From Macropodus opercularis (taxonomy: Eukaryota > Chordata > Actinopteri > Anabantiformes > Osphronemidae): DNA of 64,000 nucleotides. The stretch spans positions 13,039,501 through 13,103,500 of the forward strand of contig JAUCMP010000028.1 in the NCBI GenBank assembly GCA_030770545.1. The letters are read 5' to 3'. The stretch's first letter is position 1. Every line of letters begins with the position of its first letter. Position numbers and translations under genes: made by a program. This document shows positions 35,001-45,700 of the stretch, in pieces. The notes under the pieces were generated by a model. That model had not been told where the DNA came from. It saw only the letters and a program-made list of their open reading frames with translations, and did no database searches.

Positions 35001-36138
35001 GCGTAAACAAATGCTTCAAAAGATACATGAAGGCCACCTTGGAGAAGTCAAGTGTAAACGTAGGGCAAGGGAAGTAATGTACTGGCCAAGAATTAACCAG
35101 GATATCAGCCAGACGACAGCTTCATGTGAACTTTGCCGCACCTATAGGCCAAAACAACAAGTTGAGCCACTGATGACTCATCCAGTTCCCCACAGACCTT
35201 ATTACAAGGTTGGAACTGACTTGTTCGACTGTAACGGTAAAAGTTACATAGTGGTCACAGATTACTTCTCAAACTATCCTGAAGTCGGAGCACTGCAGTC
35301 AACATCAAGTAAAGCAGTGATCAGTTACCTCAAGTGTGTCTTTGCCAGACATGGCGTTCCGTGTGAACTTTTCTCTGACAATGGACCCCAGTTTTCTAGC
35401 TGTGAGTTTGCTGATTTTGCCAAGGAATGGGGGTTTAGACACATTACATCAAGTCCGTACTATCCGAAGTCCAACGGCTTGGCAGAAAGCTCTGTCAAAA
35501 CAGTAAAAACCCTAATGAAAAAAGCAAAAGACAGAGACGACCTTCAGAAAGGTTTACTCATTTACCGGAGCACACCTCTACAGAACGGACTGTCACCAGC
35601 CCAGATGCTGATGGGAAGGCGAATTCGCTCCAACCTACCAGTAAGTGAAGACTTGTTGACGCCAAAATACGCTTACAAAGTCAGAGAAGCAAAAGAGGGG
35701 ACAAAAGAGAAACAAAAACGGCTGTATGATCGAAAGGCAAAACACCTGCCTTGTCTAAAGCCAGGGGATATGGTGCGTCTCAGAGATGTCTCTACAGGAA
35801 CCTGGAGACAACAGGGAAAGGTGGAGGAGGAGGTGGCTCCACGCTCCTATAGGATCCAGACAGAGAGTGGATTATCTCTGAGAAGAAACCGCACTGATCT
35901 TCAGCTACAACCAACGGGAAAGGACACCACAGCTCAGGAAACAGACCAGCAGGACTCGATTGCATCTACTGAGATAACGTCTAATGGGCAGGATCACACT
36001 GAATGTGGTCTGACGGCAGGGTCTGCATCACCTGCTGGTGTAAGGCTTTCCGAATTGGCCAAGTCGCCAATTGTGGAAAGACTGTCTAGACCTAAGAGAC
36101 ATGTTCAGCCACCGAAGAGACTGATTGAGAGTTGCTAA
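32074..36138 (+). CDS. Gag-Pol polyprotein of Ty3/Gypsy retrotransposon
   Basis: A single uninterrupted frame of 1354 codons from ATG at 32074. Gag covers about residues 1-250. Two zinc knuckles follow near 252-287 (CGKCGNSHKPKSC and CNNCGKSNHYAKCC). The protease has IDTGAQTNLLS near 336. RT spans about 465-680, with LPYGILSAPEV and the catalytic MMDDIIVWG near 615, where Met replaces the usual aromatic residue. RNase H has ISADASQYGLGAVLLQQ near 760. Integrase has the HHCC finger near 985-1025 and the D-D-E residues in TDLFDC, SDNGPQFSS and NGLAESSVK near 1048-1140. There is no gag/pol frameshift, so both are made as one chain. All catalytic motifs look intact, so it is potentially active. 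Confidence 0.95.
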   Translation: MATSSVESEAGDVGNIEHREKNFVPELEDNEQQQRPVEVQIPRPVMDKLSPPTSMQFTGNLADNWKRFKQRFNIYLAASRPGGDDEKLKANILLHVIGEDALDIYNSFQLDEANLTLAELMTKFEEYFVPSQNVTFERYKFFTHDQKQGTPFDQYLAELHTLSKTCEFGNLRDSLVRDRIVCGTVDNALRERLLRETGLTLDKCVSMCRAAETTRAQAKELRRGETTVYAIKNDGKKKKIFPKQKEKYTDFKCGKCGNSHKPKSCPAFGKSCNNCGKSNHYAKCCKAAPKQKVHTVDEEEEDEEFIVDVVQACTTEKEEWVAPIEVNETIIPFKIDTGAQTNLLSLEDYKTLRMKSRIHPVKTKVTGYTGERVPVKGGCIATFKYKNQQIRAQLLIVDKSVQPILGLSTSVKLNLVKRVFVVRSPDAANDQESLMEEYKDCFEGLGCLPGVHKIRVDKSVPPVVHPCRKIPFALQKKLKDELARMEKLEVIKKIEEPTEWVSSLVVLQKKTGALRTCLDPRDLNKAIRREHFKLPTREEIMAQFAGAKWFSKLGASSGFWQLRLDEESSKLCTFNTPEGRYRFLRLPYGILSAPEVYHKTIHMIYEHIPGVETMMDDIIVWGVTREEHDKRLRQVLDKTREVNLKLNKDKCEFGVKTLTFVGDVVSEEGVRPDPRKTSAINNMERPTNKDEVRRFLGMVTYLAKFVPQLSAQSTPLRSLLEQKNEWIWSHEQERCFLKLKEILTQEPVLKFYDPEKNTRISADASQYGLGAVLLQQHDEQWQPVAYASRALTSAESRYAQIEKELLASMYACERFHQYVYGQTFEVETDHKPLVSIMSKPLNDCPVRIQRMLIRLQKYDVNMIYTKGKYMYTADTLSRAVDKEEKEDSEKGEEIQAYVDMILTSLPVTTDRTEQIRTETNADEIMKELKSTILKGWPENKKDCSTKIQDYWNCRAELTVVDDMVLKGSKFVIPSSLRKQMLQKIHEGHLGEVKCKRRAREVMYWPRINQDISQTTASCELCRTYRPKQQVEPLMTHPVPHRPYYKVGTDLFDCNGKSYIVVTDYFSNYPEVGALQSTSSKAVISYLKCVFARHGVPCELFSDNGPQFSSCEFADFAKEWGFRHITSSPYYPKSNGLAESSVKTVKTLMKKAKDRDDLQKGLLIYRSTPLQNGLSPAQMLMGRRIRSNLPVSEDLLTPKYAYKVREAKEGTKEKQKRLYDRKAKHLPCLKPGDMVRLRDVSTGTWRQQGKVEEEVAPRSYRIQTESGLSLRRNRTDLQLQPTGKDTTAQETDQQDSIASTEITSNGQDHTECGLTAGSASPAGVRLSELAKSPIVERLSRPKRHVQPPKRLIESC

Positions 36139-36169
36139 AAAGTGTTAGTATAAAAGGTGGACGTTTAAG

Positions 36170-36170
<1 letters not shown>

Positions 36171-36200
<30 letters not shown>
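36171..36200. repeat. (AAAT)n run in element 3' UTR
   Basis: Short simple repeat between the gag-pol stop and the polypurine tract. Confidence 0.9.
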
Positions 36201-36281
36201 TCTTTAAGGAATGGTTTACAAGTACAGTTAAAATGTTTGCTAGCATGACTTTGTCCTAAGGGTTAAATATTATTTCTTTCT

Positions 36282-36292
36282 AGGGGGAAAGA
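36282..36292 (+). promoter_or_regulatory. Polypurine tract
   Basis: AGGGGGAAAGA lies immediately before the 3' LTR, as needed to prime plus-strand synthesis. Confidence 0.85.
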
Positions 36293-36502
36293 TGTTGTGT
36301 TATGAAGTTAGTGCTATAAGAACTCCACTACCCAGAAGGCTAGGGGGCACACCGGGTGGGAGGACCTTAGGGGGCGCGGGCCTGATAGAAGATAGTCGGT
36401 CACGGAGTGCTAGCTGTTCAGGTTCAGACCAGTAATAAAAAGTTACCAGAACTCAGGTGTCACGCCTCGTCTGCTTCCTAGAAAGCTGAGCAAGACAACA
36501 CA
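36293..36502 (+). repeat. 3' LTR (210 bp)
   Basis: Identical by eye to 31725-31934. Followed by the CCACC duplication and the resumed Ig1 exon. Confidence 0.92.
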
Positions 36503-37264
36503 CCACCCAGCTGCTCTGGCTTCCTGAGCAGCTCAGGGTGATTTCCTCGTACCAAAAGAAAAGGGACCTGTCAGGACTGATTCTTAGTTTGGCTGCAAGG
36601 AGTCAGACAGAAAGTCATGTTACCTGAAAGCAGCTTAGAGCAGGTTTCTCTACACATCAGCATCCTCCTACCACCTGCTAGAGAAAAGCAGAGCTCACCC
36701 TCATCAGCACTGAGGCCCAGAGTCACACCTGCAAAACACAGACGAAGGCGTCGGTCAGCGAAAGAGCAGAGCTGGAACAACCATCGACTGGATGCTATGA
36801 AGCAAACGCACTGAGCTGCAGACTCAGCCTCTGACAAACCTTCATGTTTGCTCTAGTTTAACTTCCTGTCGCATTAGATTCAAGTCAGTGACGTTTGAAC
36901 GGAAATCGATCCATCCTGAACCCAGAGTAACCAAACCTGCAACTCTCACCTCACACAAGCATCCGTTTGGTTTTCAGTGGCTCAAAGGTCCAGTTTCACT
37001 GCTCGTTTACTTTTAGCTTCACTAAAACTGTGACTAAATTAAAACACTGACCTGATCCAGTCTCTGTCCTCAGTGGTTTAACTTTGCTTTCTCTGTTTTC
37101 TTACATGTTCCTGTGGATTCAGATGTGATTCCCAAAGGATCCGTCAACAACCAGACGTCTGTGTGTGTTTGGTGGATGAGTGGAGCAGAGCAGAGAGCAG
37201 GTGGAATCATGAGGAAGCAAGGAGGCGACTTACAGAGCAGAAGGCAGAGAGACGTGATCTCCAT

Positions 37265-40200
37265 CCTGCGTCGATGTCAAATGTCCTCTCACAGCGGCTG
37301 CAGTTCACCACATCCGTAGCGCAGGAAACTAGTCACTGCTTAGTGCAAACAGTGTAAACTTCAGCTTCAACAGATGATCTAAACGCGTGAAATGCATCTG
37401 GTGCATCATCGTTGAATCTCAATTCATCAGCAGAAAACAAAATTCATAGGAAAATACTTTGCATTGAATCTAATTATTCACTTGTTATCTCACTATTGTT
37501 GCTGCTCTCACTTACTGTAGTTTGAAGATTGATCCCTAAATGTTTCCAGATAAAGTCCTAAAATTCTCCAGCCCTGTTTTAATCAATGTGAACGTCGTTA
37601 CTGGTAAAAGCAGAAGCTCAGGTTTAGTCAGAAACAGGAAATGAAATGAAACAAGACCTGAAAACAAACAAAAGACAAACACATCAGTGGATTTTATAGA
37701 AGCCGTGCGTTAAAACAACCTGAGACACAAACAACTGGAGAACAGCAAACAAGCAGTCATGATATTAGAGCCATGATTAGACGCAGAGATATTTCCGAGT
37801 GTGACAGGAAATGTGCAACAATATTTATCATCTTAAAATAGAACGTAGTGAAACTGCATGAAAACCTTGCTGCCTTCATCTTCAAGCCACAGACACCAGG
37901 AGCTTCTCTCCGTCTATGATCGTACATGAGTCCGACAGCTTTGACCAGAGGAACAGATCAGAGACTGGAGAGCGATCAGAGCAACTGTTCAGCCATCAGA
38001 GGAGTTGAAGCAGTGGAGCTGCTGCTGGTCCTGACAACCACTGGTTGATCTGGACCCTGAGAAGAGACAAACAGAACTCATGGAAATTACAACTAAGATT
38101 TAACACACTGCTGTGAAGAAAAAGGATAAAATACAAATAGAAGAACGACTGAACACCAACAAAAGAAAGATTTAAACCTGAGCCTCTGTCACCAAACTGA
38201 ACATTTCTGCTCCTTCCAGAACTCAACAACAGCTTTGTTCATTCTGGAGGATGATGAAATGGTTCTGAGCCACATCTGATCTCTGACCAACAACAGCACC
38301 TGCTGCACCGTGAGGTTGGACTACGACACCAGTCACAGCGTCTCAGAGACTGAAAACCACATCAGGCTACCAGCCAACAACCAGCTGACACTCAGTAAAC
38401 AACAACAACTACAACACAACAATCCACTCACCTGTCAATCAGTTAGACAAGAAAAGTTAGAGAAGAGTCTCAGCAAACACTCACCACACTCTCTGTCACC
38501 AAACTCCCAGCATGCACTCAGAGAGACACACACATATCTGACCTTTGACCCTGAGATGCACAGTTTTCTGTAAAGTTTTCTTTTAAATGGTTTTTGTTTG
38601 GAGCAACTGTAACAGCCTTTAAAAGCATTTAAAGCATTAAGATAAGTTATAGTTTCCCTAATTATTGGTTGGCTTTTAACAAATGCATTTAAAGGTAGAA
38701 GCTCAGCAGAATAAACAACAGAGACTGAACAAAAGGAATAAACATGATCCGTCTTCTGTTTTTAGTGCGTCAGGAAAATGGGAAATGAGTCTGACCTCAG
38801 TTTTCACTAGTTCATGTTGATCCATGTTCTGTCAACAGCGTCTCTGCTTCTATGCTTTGAGACAGAAGAGGAGGAGAAATAAACAGTTTGAATGTTAACC
38901 ACTGACAATTAACCAGAAACTGCTGAATATCTAATCCAACGGACTGAACCGTAGCTAATACTTTGCGTTGATACGAGACATCGGTGCAGGACCTGAAACA
39001 CTAATCAGTAATACAGTCATAGTAATAGTAGTAATCTAATTGTCAAGTAGGACATAAATGTTTAATCGGAATAAAAATGTTTTGGTGAATATTAGAAACC
39101 TTCTCTGTCCATTTCTGCGTTAATGTTGCAACACTCAAAAAGAAAGAGAAAGTAAAGACTCATTTAACCCTGTAAAGCCTGACACATGAAAAAATGGTCA
39201 GAAAATTCTAATTTTTTGGAACTGAGATGTTTTTTGAACTATTTAAGAAAATCAACAAAAAAATATTTCCATAACATTTTGGTATCACATATGATTTTGG
39301 CAACTTTTTGCTCATGACAGTGTTAACTTTAGATACAAAAAAACAGAACAAAACAGAACAAAAACAAAGCACAACCAATACAAGTATCACTGTAGCTGCA
39401 GCAGATTCTGTTGGGTTCTGCAGAGTTATACTGGACAGGAGAAGCTGTGTCCCTGCGTCTGCCTGTGTGGTGCTGACCTGTTATGTGTTATGTTATAATA
39501 AAATACTAAATATAATAAAACAGGACATTTATTAGTAGGACTTAATTTTTCATGTGTGCACTATGTTTGTCTGACTGTATGTTAATATTGCAATGAAAAT
39601 ACTACATAGCAACTATAGTTTTACACACTAGACACAAGTTGCTGTGTTGCTTATGGTTATGTTTCCATACACGAGCTGGTACCTTTGCCATCTGCACATC
39701 TGGACATACTGAGCAGCATTTGACTGCCTGCTGTGTTGCTGGCTCTCCTCTCTCTCTGAGTCATATCTCTCCTCCTCTTCTTCCTGCTCTTGTTCTTCTT
39801 CGTCCCTCTCTGGTGCTGTTAGACACTATGTGGCTGCAAGTGACACAAGGTGAGAATCGTTAGGTTCACCTTAGTGATGGTTTTCTGGGAGGTAGTTATG
39901 ATTCCAAACGGGCCTGGGGAAAGTTACATTAGCACATCAGGACTCTCCTGGTTGTGACCGGATACTGGCTGTGCTTGATTTTATGCCACATAATACTTGT
40001 CATTAAAACAATAAATAAACACACACACACTGATGTAGCAATTTCATTGTTTGAACATATTCAGAAACGTTGGATTCAGTGCCATCTAGTGGTAGAATGA
40101 TGAACTGCGCTGTGGGATGTAGCAACACACCAGAAGGATGTGCTGTATAATACTGTAGAGTTTAGTTTACTTTGCTTTGGCGCTTAATGCTGTTGTTACT

Positions 40201-41165
40201 GACGTCTTTTAACTGGAAGAGCAAAAATGTTAAGTAGCCCTGTACGATCAAAGTCTCTGCTTAGTCTTAGTCTCTGTACCTCTGTGCTAGAGGTCAAACA
40301 GCTGAACCACCAGCAGCTCTGCCTTGTCTCTGAGCTTCTCTTCCTGGTGTAGGACGCCAGCAGGAAGCAGAGCTCATCCTTGTACTTCTCAGTATTTTTC
40401 AGTGGCTGCTCTATGCTCATCATCTGCAGATCAGAAAAAAACATATACAATCAGGGCACATTTTGCTGGGATGTGCAACAGCTCCCCAGCTTTTATCTCC
40501 CATGTGAAACAGCCTCTTTGTGTTTTTCTCTTGTGGTCATGTCAAATATTACGTTCTGCCTCCTACCTGGAAAAGACGTTGCTCGTGTTTGTTCCTCTGT
40601 CCTGTGCTCTGCTGTTTCCTCAGCTGTTTCCATCACCTGCACCATGAGTTCAAAGCTCCAACCAGTCTGTGAAGGTGAACTTGAAGTTAAACCCAGTGAG
40701 ACGTGTTATTTTCTCTGTGTGCTGTGTTGGCTTCAGAGTCCTGCTGCTGCCTTGATCAGAACTTGCTCTGCTTGAAAAAAGGTCCATTTCCAGGAACAAC
40801 AGTGTGGTTAGGTTTCCAGGAGAAAAGCTCACATTTTATACAGATTAAGGAAAAATGGCTGCATAAAAAACATAATTTAAGTATAGGAAGTTGGTTTGAG
40901 TTGAAAGATCTGATGTTGATATGAAAAAACAACAACATAGATATTTCTAATCGTTGCTAAATGTCACAGCAGGTCACAGTGAAACACAAAGACAAAGAGC
41001 GGGATCCTCTCCTACATGTAGTGAAGTTGTGCTGGTCAATTATCTGCTGTTAAAATTAATCATTTAGATCCTTTAGATGAAAATGAGTTTGAACATGTTC
41101 ATGTTTTTACATCGTCCTCGCTGGAATGTTGACCCTTCCGCCCTTAATGTAGACCACGTCACAAC
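37265..41165. other. No gene seen; conserved between copies
   Basis: Counterpart of 13293-17160 with small indels. No recognised domain. Confidence 0.45.
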
Positions 41166-41611
41166 TACGTCACATTACTGAGCTAACAGCATAAGCGGCT
41201 ATGGCGGCTAATGCTGCTGCTACTGTACAGGTTAGCATAGCAGGCTAATGCCGTTAGCACCATGCTACGAATCAACAGAAGCCGTTTAAAACACATTACT
41301 GGGAGTCTACAGCATGTTGAATAAAACATGGACGTAACTACTGATGGACATGACGAGCTCACACCTGGAAAGAGACTAGTTTCACCTGAAAGATGAGCGA
41401 ACACAGCTTCCTCATGTCATGTGTGGAAGTAGTGCAACAGGAAGCGACCGCACTTCAACAGAAGCCGCAGCATAGAGCTCCCTCTGCTGGACGAGCTCTG
41501 ACACTACGTCTATTTGGAATAATGAGTCTGATGCAGAACTTAGAAGAGAGCACGTTCTGTTTGAACCCACCCGTGTTTCATGTGAATAAATGTTCTGGAA
41601 CATGTGATTGA
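41166..41611 (+). other. Candidate small transcription unit (copy 2)
   Basis: TACGTCA at 41166-41172, ATG at 41201 with a CAG/GT donor, and the 72-codon frame at 41393-41611 match copy 1. The predicted 72-residue peptide is unchanged. Confidence 0.22.
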
Positions 41612-42549
41612 CAGGTTTTGCTGATTCTTTCCATGATGAATATCTAAAGGCAGCGACCTCTCAAAGAACGAGCAACTGCAGGAGGTTGCAAACCTGGAAA
41701 AGCATCACAAGCAAACAAAGCTTAAGTCTGGTGATGTCACAGGCTAAATGCAGCTACTGCAAAAATGTGTTTGCATAGAGATATGAATTATATACAGTGA
41801 TGGTCACTGAGCAGGTCATTTATTAACAGAGAGCTGATATTTAATAGAGCACATTTCATTCTTTTATTGTTACTTTGTTCTGTCTTGATGTTTATTAAAT
41901 TTCTGTGACTCGCTCTGTTGTTGTCAGAGATGTTCCAACTAAGATGAATTCAGTCAGACACAGAGTAAGGTTCAAATAATTAAACATGAATTTATTCTCA
42001 GTGGTGAGATAAGAAATATGCAGAGGCAGGCAAACGAGTCGCATCATTTTAAGGATTTGATCTGTGTTGATAAGAACATGAGCCCAACTAGGCTAAGTAA
42101 CAAAGTATTTCTAAAAGCAGCTCTGTTCACTCCCTGAGTCATTACATCACAGTGGGGGTAGAGACTTGAAGAAAATGGGTCCCATACATCAGACACATGT
42201 TTCCAAGCATGGAGCTGCTGAGGAGACCAACTTATGGTCACAAGTTTTGTTAGAAACAAACAACAACCCAAAACTAAATGAGCTAAATAATGACAAGTCC
42301 TCAGATGTAACTGCCTGGAAATAAAAGCCTAAATGTCGGTGATGCTTTTTCTAGGTGAGGTTGTCTGAGAGTTGAATTACAATGACTGGACGTCTTCCTT
42401 TGCAGCAGATCTACTACTACTGCAAAGGAAATGGTTTAAAGTGGTTTAAAGCGCTTCAAGGAATCAAAATCATATCATCATTATATAATAAACAGTGTGA
42501 CATGAAGAGTAACTACGGGAACGTACGACACAAACCGAAATAATACCAA

Positions 42550-42550
<1 letters not shown>
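41612..42550. other. No gene seen; rearranged relative to copies 1 and 3
   Basis: Homologous to 17621-18610, but a private segment at about 41990-42190 replaces sequence and some 200 bp kept by copies 1 and 3 are missing near 42290. Confidence 0.5.
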
Positions 42551-42581
<31 letters not shown>

Positions 42582-42582
42582 G
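42551..42582. repeat. (ATT)n microsatellite, expanded in copy 2
   Basis: About ten ATT units, against two to five at the same site in copies 1 and 3. Confidence 0.9.
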
Positions 42583-42616
42583 TGATTATTATATAAAACT
42601 AGGATTATTCTAATGA

Positions 42617-42829
42617 AGATAACTGTCCAGTCGTCTGCCTCCTTTCCCTACAGGATTTCAGTCACAACCTCACCTGCTCACTGTTTCCAGCTACAGACCT
42701 GCTGGTCCTGGCTAACAGCAGCTCTTCCTCTGAGCTTCCACTCATACACTCAACTGAGTCCTAACGTGTCACAGGGACATGAAGGAGGCTTTTCATCCAA
42801 CCAAGGGACTAGTTCACCAGTGAGCGCTG
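42617..42829. other. 213-bp segment present only in copy 2
   Basis: Copies 1 and 3 run directly from GATAACTGTC to ACACGTCCAGTC, while copy 2 holds about 213 extra bases between them. I find no match elsewhere in the window and no terminal repeats. Origin unknown. Confidence 0.7.
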
Positions 42830-42887
42830 CGGACTGAGGTGTCACACGTCCAGTCATTCCACTGACTGAGGGGCTCTGTGAGTCCAT

Positions 42888-42903
42888 CCAGCAGGGGGCG
42901 CTG
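42888..42903 (+). promoter_or_regulatory. CTCF-like motif (end of copy 2)
   Basis: CCAGCAGGGGGCGCTG, identical to 18721-18736. Confidence 0.6.
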
Positions 42904-43161
42904 TAACAGCAGCACTGCTGGGTGCAGCTGATGCTGGAGCCTGAATCATTGGTGGCTGATGAAGGCCCAGCACGAGCAGCGGTCAGAAGGAAGCAGCTAC
43001 GCCTGGACTGACTTTCACCGGAACCAATGACTTCAACTCGTGTGTTTCCAGCCTGAGTTACCGCCACAGCAACTAGCTGCAGTTTCACCGTTTGCTAGTA
43101 ACGAGTGTTTATAAAACACAGCGACGCAAACGACAATTAGCAGCAGACATTAGGTCACACC

Positions 43162-43223
43162 TGACGCACGTGCGTCAGTGGCTGCCATGGAAACGGAGCG
43201 ACGACCCAGGCCAGGTTATATAA
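43162..43223 (+). promoter_or_regulatory. Orphan gene X promoter
   Basis: Palindrome TGACGCACGTGCGTCA at 43162-43177 and TATATAA at 43217-43223 are intact, but homology ends at 43528 before any gene X coding exon. Confidence 0.6.
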
Positions 43224-43247
43224 GCCTGCAGACGCCTGGTTCCCATC

Positions 43248-43447
43248 AGGCTGCTGGACGCTGACCTACACTGAACTTTGGCAAAGCTAAAGCTAAAGCT
43301 AACAGCAGCTAACGAAAGCGCTCGGACACTGATCTCAACCTCTTGGAAAGCGACCACTCATCTACTGGACTCAAACCCACCGGAGCATCTGCTGAGACCA
43401 GGCCCCAGAGCAGCGGCGAGTGACCGACAACCACGTCCCCTTGGCAG
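43248..43447 (+). other. Orphan gene X exon 1
   Basis: Same leader and GGCAG/GTGAGC donor (43447/43448) as the other copies. No gene X exon 2 follows before copy 3; the next one is at 48684, over 5 kb away and behind its own promoter. Confidence 0.5.
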
Positions 43448-43528
43448 GTGAGCGAAGACCTGCTGCTGGTCTGTTAGCCTCCATTAGCAGCAGCCATTGA
43501 CGCTCTTTAAACGCAGAGGAATCTCCTC

Positions 43529-44283
43529 GCGACGTGGATCCATGTGAGCCACTGCAGGAAGGTCCCGGAGCCAGTAGATGACTTCTCACCAGCTGTCCAC
43601 CAGCACGAGGGCTCTGATCAGCATTAACACCCTTGTTCTACGAGGGGCGGCCTTGACCAGCACAGTGGGAGAGACACGATTCATCAGTCAACATACATAC
43701 TAAACAGAGGGAGGACACAGAGTAACGTCTGTCTAATCAGCGCCTGCAGTAGGACGTCAATACCGACCCGTTTGGTCGTCTGAGGAGGTCGTCTTCCTTG
43801 GCTTCCTCTTTTCTGGAGTCTTTAGTGGCTGTTCCTCTGCACAGCTCAGTTCTGCAGTGGTTGTGAAATCATGGTCCTCACGTTCCTTTCTGTTATGTGA
43901 AAACCAACATTATAAACAAATGTCACTGACTTAATAACACAAGGATAAATTCATTAGGACTAAGATTTTCCAGGATCACTTCATTGATGGCATTTTGCTA
44001 TTATAGTGTCACACCTGACTGAATTTTGACTTTTATTAAATGTCATTATCAACTGACTGAGGAGAGTCCGTTGATGGTTACTGATGGTTAACTCATGTAC
44101 CACCTAGATGTGGAACCAATTATCTCTCCCTAAAAAAGGAGGAGAGAGAAAGTGAACATTTTAACTGGCTCAAACAAAGTGCGTCACCACATCTCCCCAA
44201 AGGTTCCTGCTCACATTTGCTACTTAGCCAACTTTGGATCCTATTGTGTTGCAATACTAAACTAACACAGGGTTAACGGTCGC
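43529..44283. other. 755-bp spacer not shared with the duplication
   Basis: Unrelated to any other part of the window by eye. No ORF of note, tRNA or obvious transposon ends. It separates the truncated end of copy 2 from the mid-unit start of copy 3, so it marks a rearrangement junction. Confidence 0.75.
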
Positions 44284-45700
44284 ACAAAAACAAAGCACAA
44301 CCAATACAAGCATCACTGTAGCTGCTGTAGCTGCAGCAGATTCTGTTGGGTTCTGCAGAGTTATACTGGACAGGAGAAGCTGTGTCCCTGCGTCTGCCTG
44401 TGTGGTGCTGACCTGTTATGTGTTATGTTATAATAAAATACAAAATATAATAAAACAGGCAATTTATTAGTAGGACTTAATTTTTCATGTGTGCACTATG
44501 TTTGTCTGACGGTATGTTAATATTGCAATGAACATACTACATAGCAACTAATAGTTTTATCAATGAAGTCACAACACTAGACACAAGTTGCTGTGTTGCT
44601 TATGGTTATGTTTCTAAAACACGAGCTGGTACCTTTGCCATCTGCACATCTGGACATACTGAGCAGCATTTGACTGCCTGCTGTGTTGCTGGCTCTCCTC
44701 TCTCTCTGAGTCATATCTCTCCTCCTCTTCTTCCTGCTCTTGTTCTTCTTCGTCCCTCTCTGGTGCTGTCCTCAGCCAGGTTCTTCAGGCCGATCTGTAC
44801 CTCTGTGCTGGAGGTCAAACAGCTGAACCACCAGCAGCTCTGCCTTGTCTCTGAGCTTCTCTTCCTGGTGTAGGACGCCTGCAGGAAGCAGAGCTCACCC
44901 TTGTACTTCTCAGTATTTTTCAGTGGCTGCTCTATGCTCATCATCTGCAGATCAGAAAAAAACATATACAATCCTGACAGGACACATTTTGCTGGGATGT
45001 GCAACGGCTCCCCAGCTTTTATCTCCTATGTGAAACAGCCTCTTTGAGTTTTTCTCTTTTGGTCATGTCAAATATTACGTTCTGCCTCCTACCTGGAAAA
45101 GACGTCGCTCGTGTTTGTTCCTCTGTCCTGTGCTCTGCTGTTTCCTCAGCTGTTTCCATCACCTGCACCATGAGTTCAAAGCTCCAACCAGTCTGTGAAG
45201 GTGAACTTGAACTTCAACCCAGTGAGACGTGTTATTTTCTCTGTGTGCTGTGTTGGCTTCAGAGTCCTGCTGCTGCCTGGATCAGAACTTGCTCTGCTTG
45301 AAAAAAGACCCATTTCCAGGAACAACAGTGTGGTTAGGTTTCCAGGAGAAAAGCTCACGTTTTATAGACAGATTCAGGAAAAATGGCTGCATAAAAAACA
45401 TAATTTAAGTATAGGAAGTTGGTTTGAGTTAAAAGATCTGATGTTGACATGAAAAAACAACAACATAGATATTTCTAATCGTTGCTAAATGTCACAGCAG
45501 GTCACAGTGAAACACAAAGACAAAGAGCGGGATCCTCTCCTAAATGTAGTGAAGTTGTGCTGGTCAATTATCTGCTGTTAAGTGCTAAAATTATTCATTT
45601 AGATCCTTTAGATGAAAATTATTTTGAACGTGTTTATGTTTTTACATCGTCCTCGCTGGAATGTTGACCCTTCCGCCCTTAACGTAGACCACGTCACATC
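44284..45700. other. No gene seen (copy 3)
   Basis: Counterpart of 15374-17170 with one large deletion. No recognised domain. Confidence 0.45.

Larger units (their letters stand above)
31725..36502 (+). mobile_element. Intact Ty3/Gypsy LTR retrotransposon, 4.78 kb
   Basis: Complete structure: identical 210-bp LTRs, primer-binding site, single gag-pol ORF, polypurine tract and 5-bp target duplication. It interrupts Ig1 of the copy-2 Fc-receptor-like gene and is absent from copy 1, so it inserted after the duplication. Domain order PR-RT-RNaseH-IN marks it as Ty3/Gypsy. No envelope gene is present, and the short LTRs and fused gag-pol fit small Mag-like or related fish lineages, by inference. 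Confidence 0.95.
31060..37264 (-). pseudogene. Fc-receptor-like Ig gene, copy 2, split by an LTR retrotransposon
   Basis: Exons on the minus strand: leader 37234-37264 (MEITSLCLLL), 30-bp mini-exon 36699-36728, Ig1 in two pieces (36592 down to 36503 and 31724 down to 31552), Ig2 31220-31480, and TM exon 31060-31145 ending in a stop just after the membrane segment. Ig2 is complete here, with VALRCSYKEDED, a KDDVFIGTEEKGE loop and SDEGFYQCEH. The TM exon lacks five codons (EVPTT) present in copy 1. The only clear lesion is the 4.8-kb element inserted in Ig1 in the opposite orientation, which should abolish normal Ig1 splicing or translation. The allele was probably functional before that insertion, by inference. 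Confidence 0.72.
20239..43528. repeat. Segmental duplication, copy 2 (right-truncated)
   Basis: Collinear with copy 1 from its first base. Differences include a 4.8-kb LTR retrotransposon (31725-36502), loss of 2.07 kb near 29455, a 213-bp extra segment near 42617, and an abrupt end of homology after 43528, inside the first intron expected for the next gene X. Confidence 0.93.
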
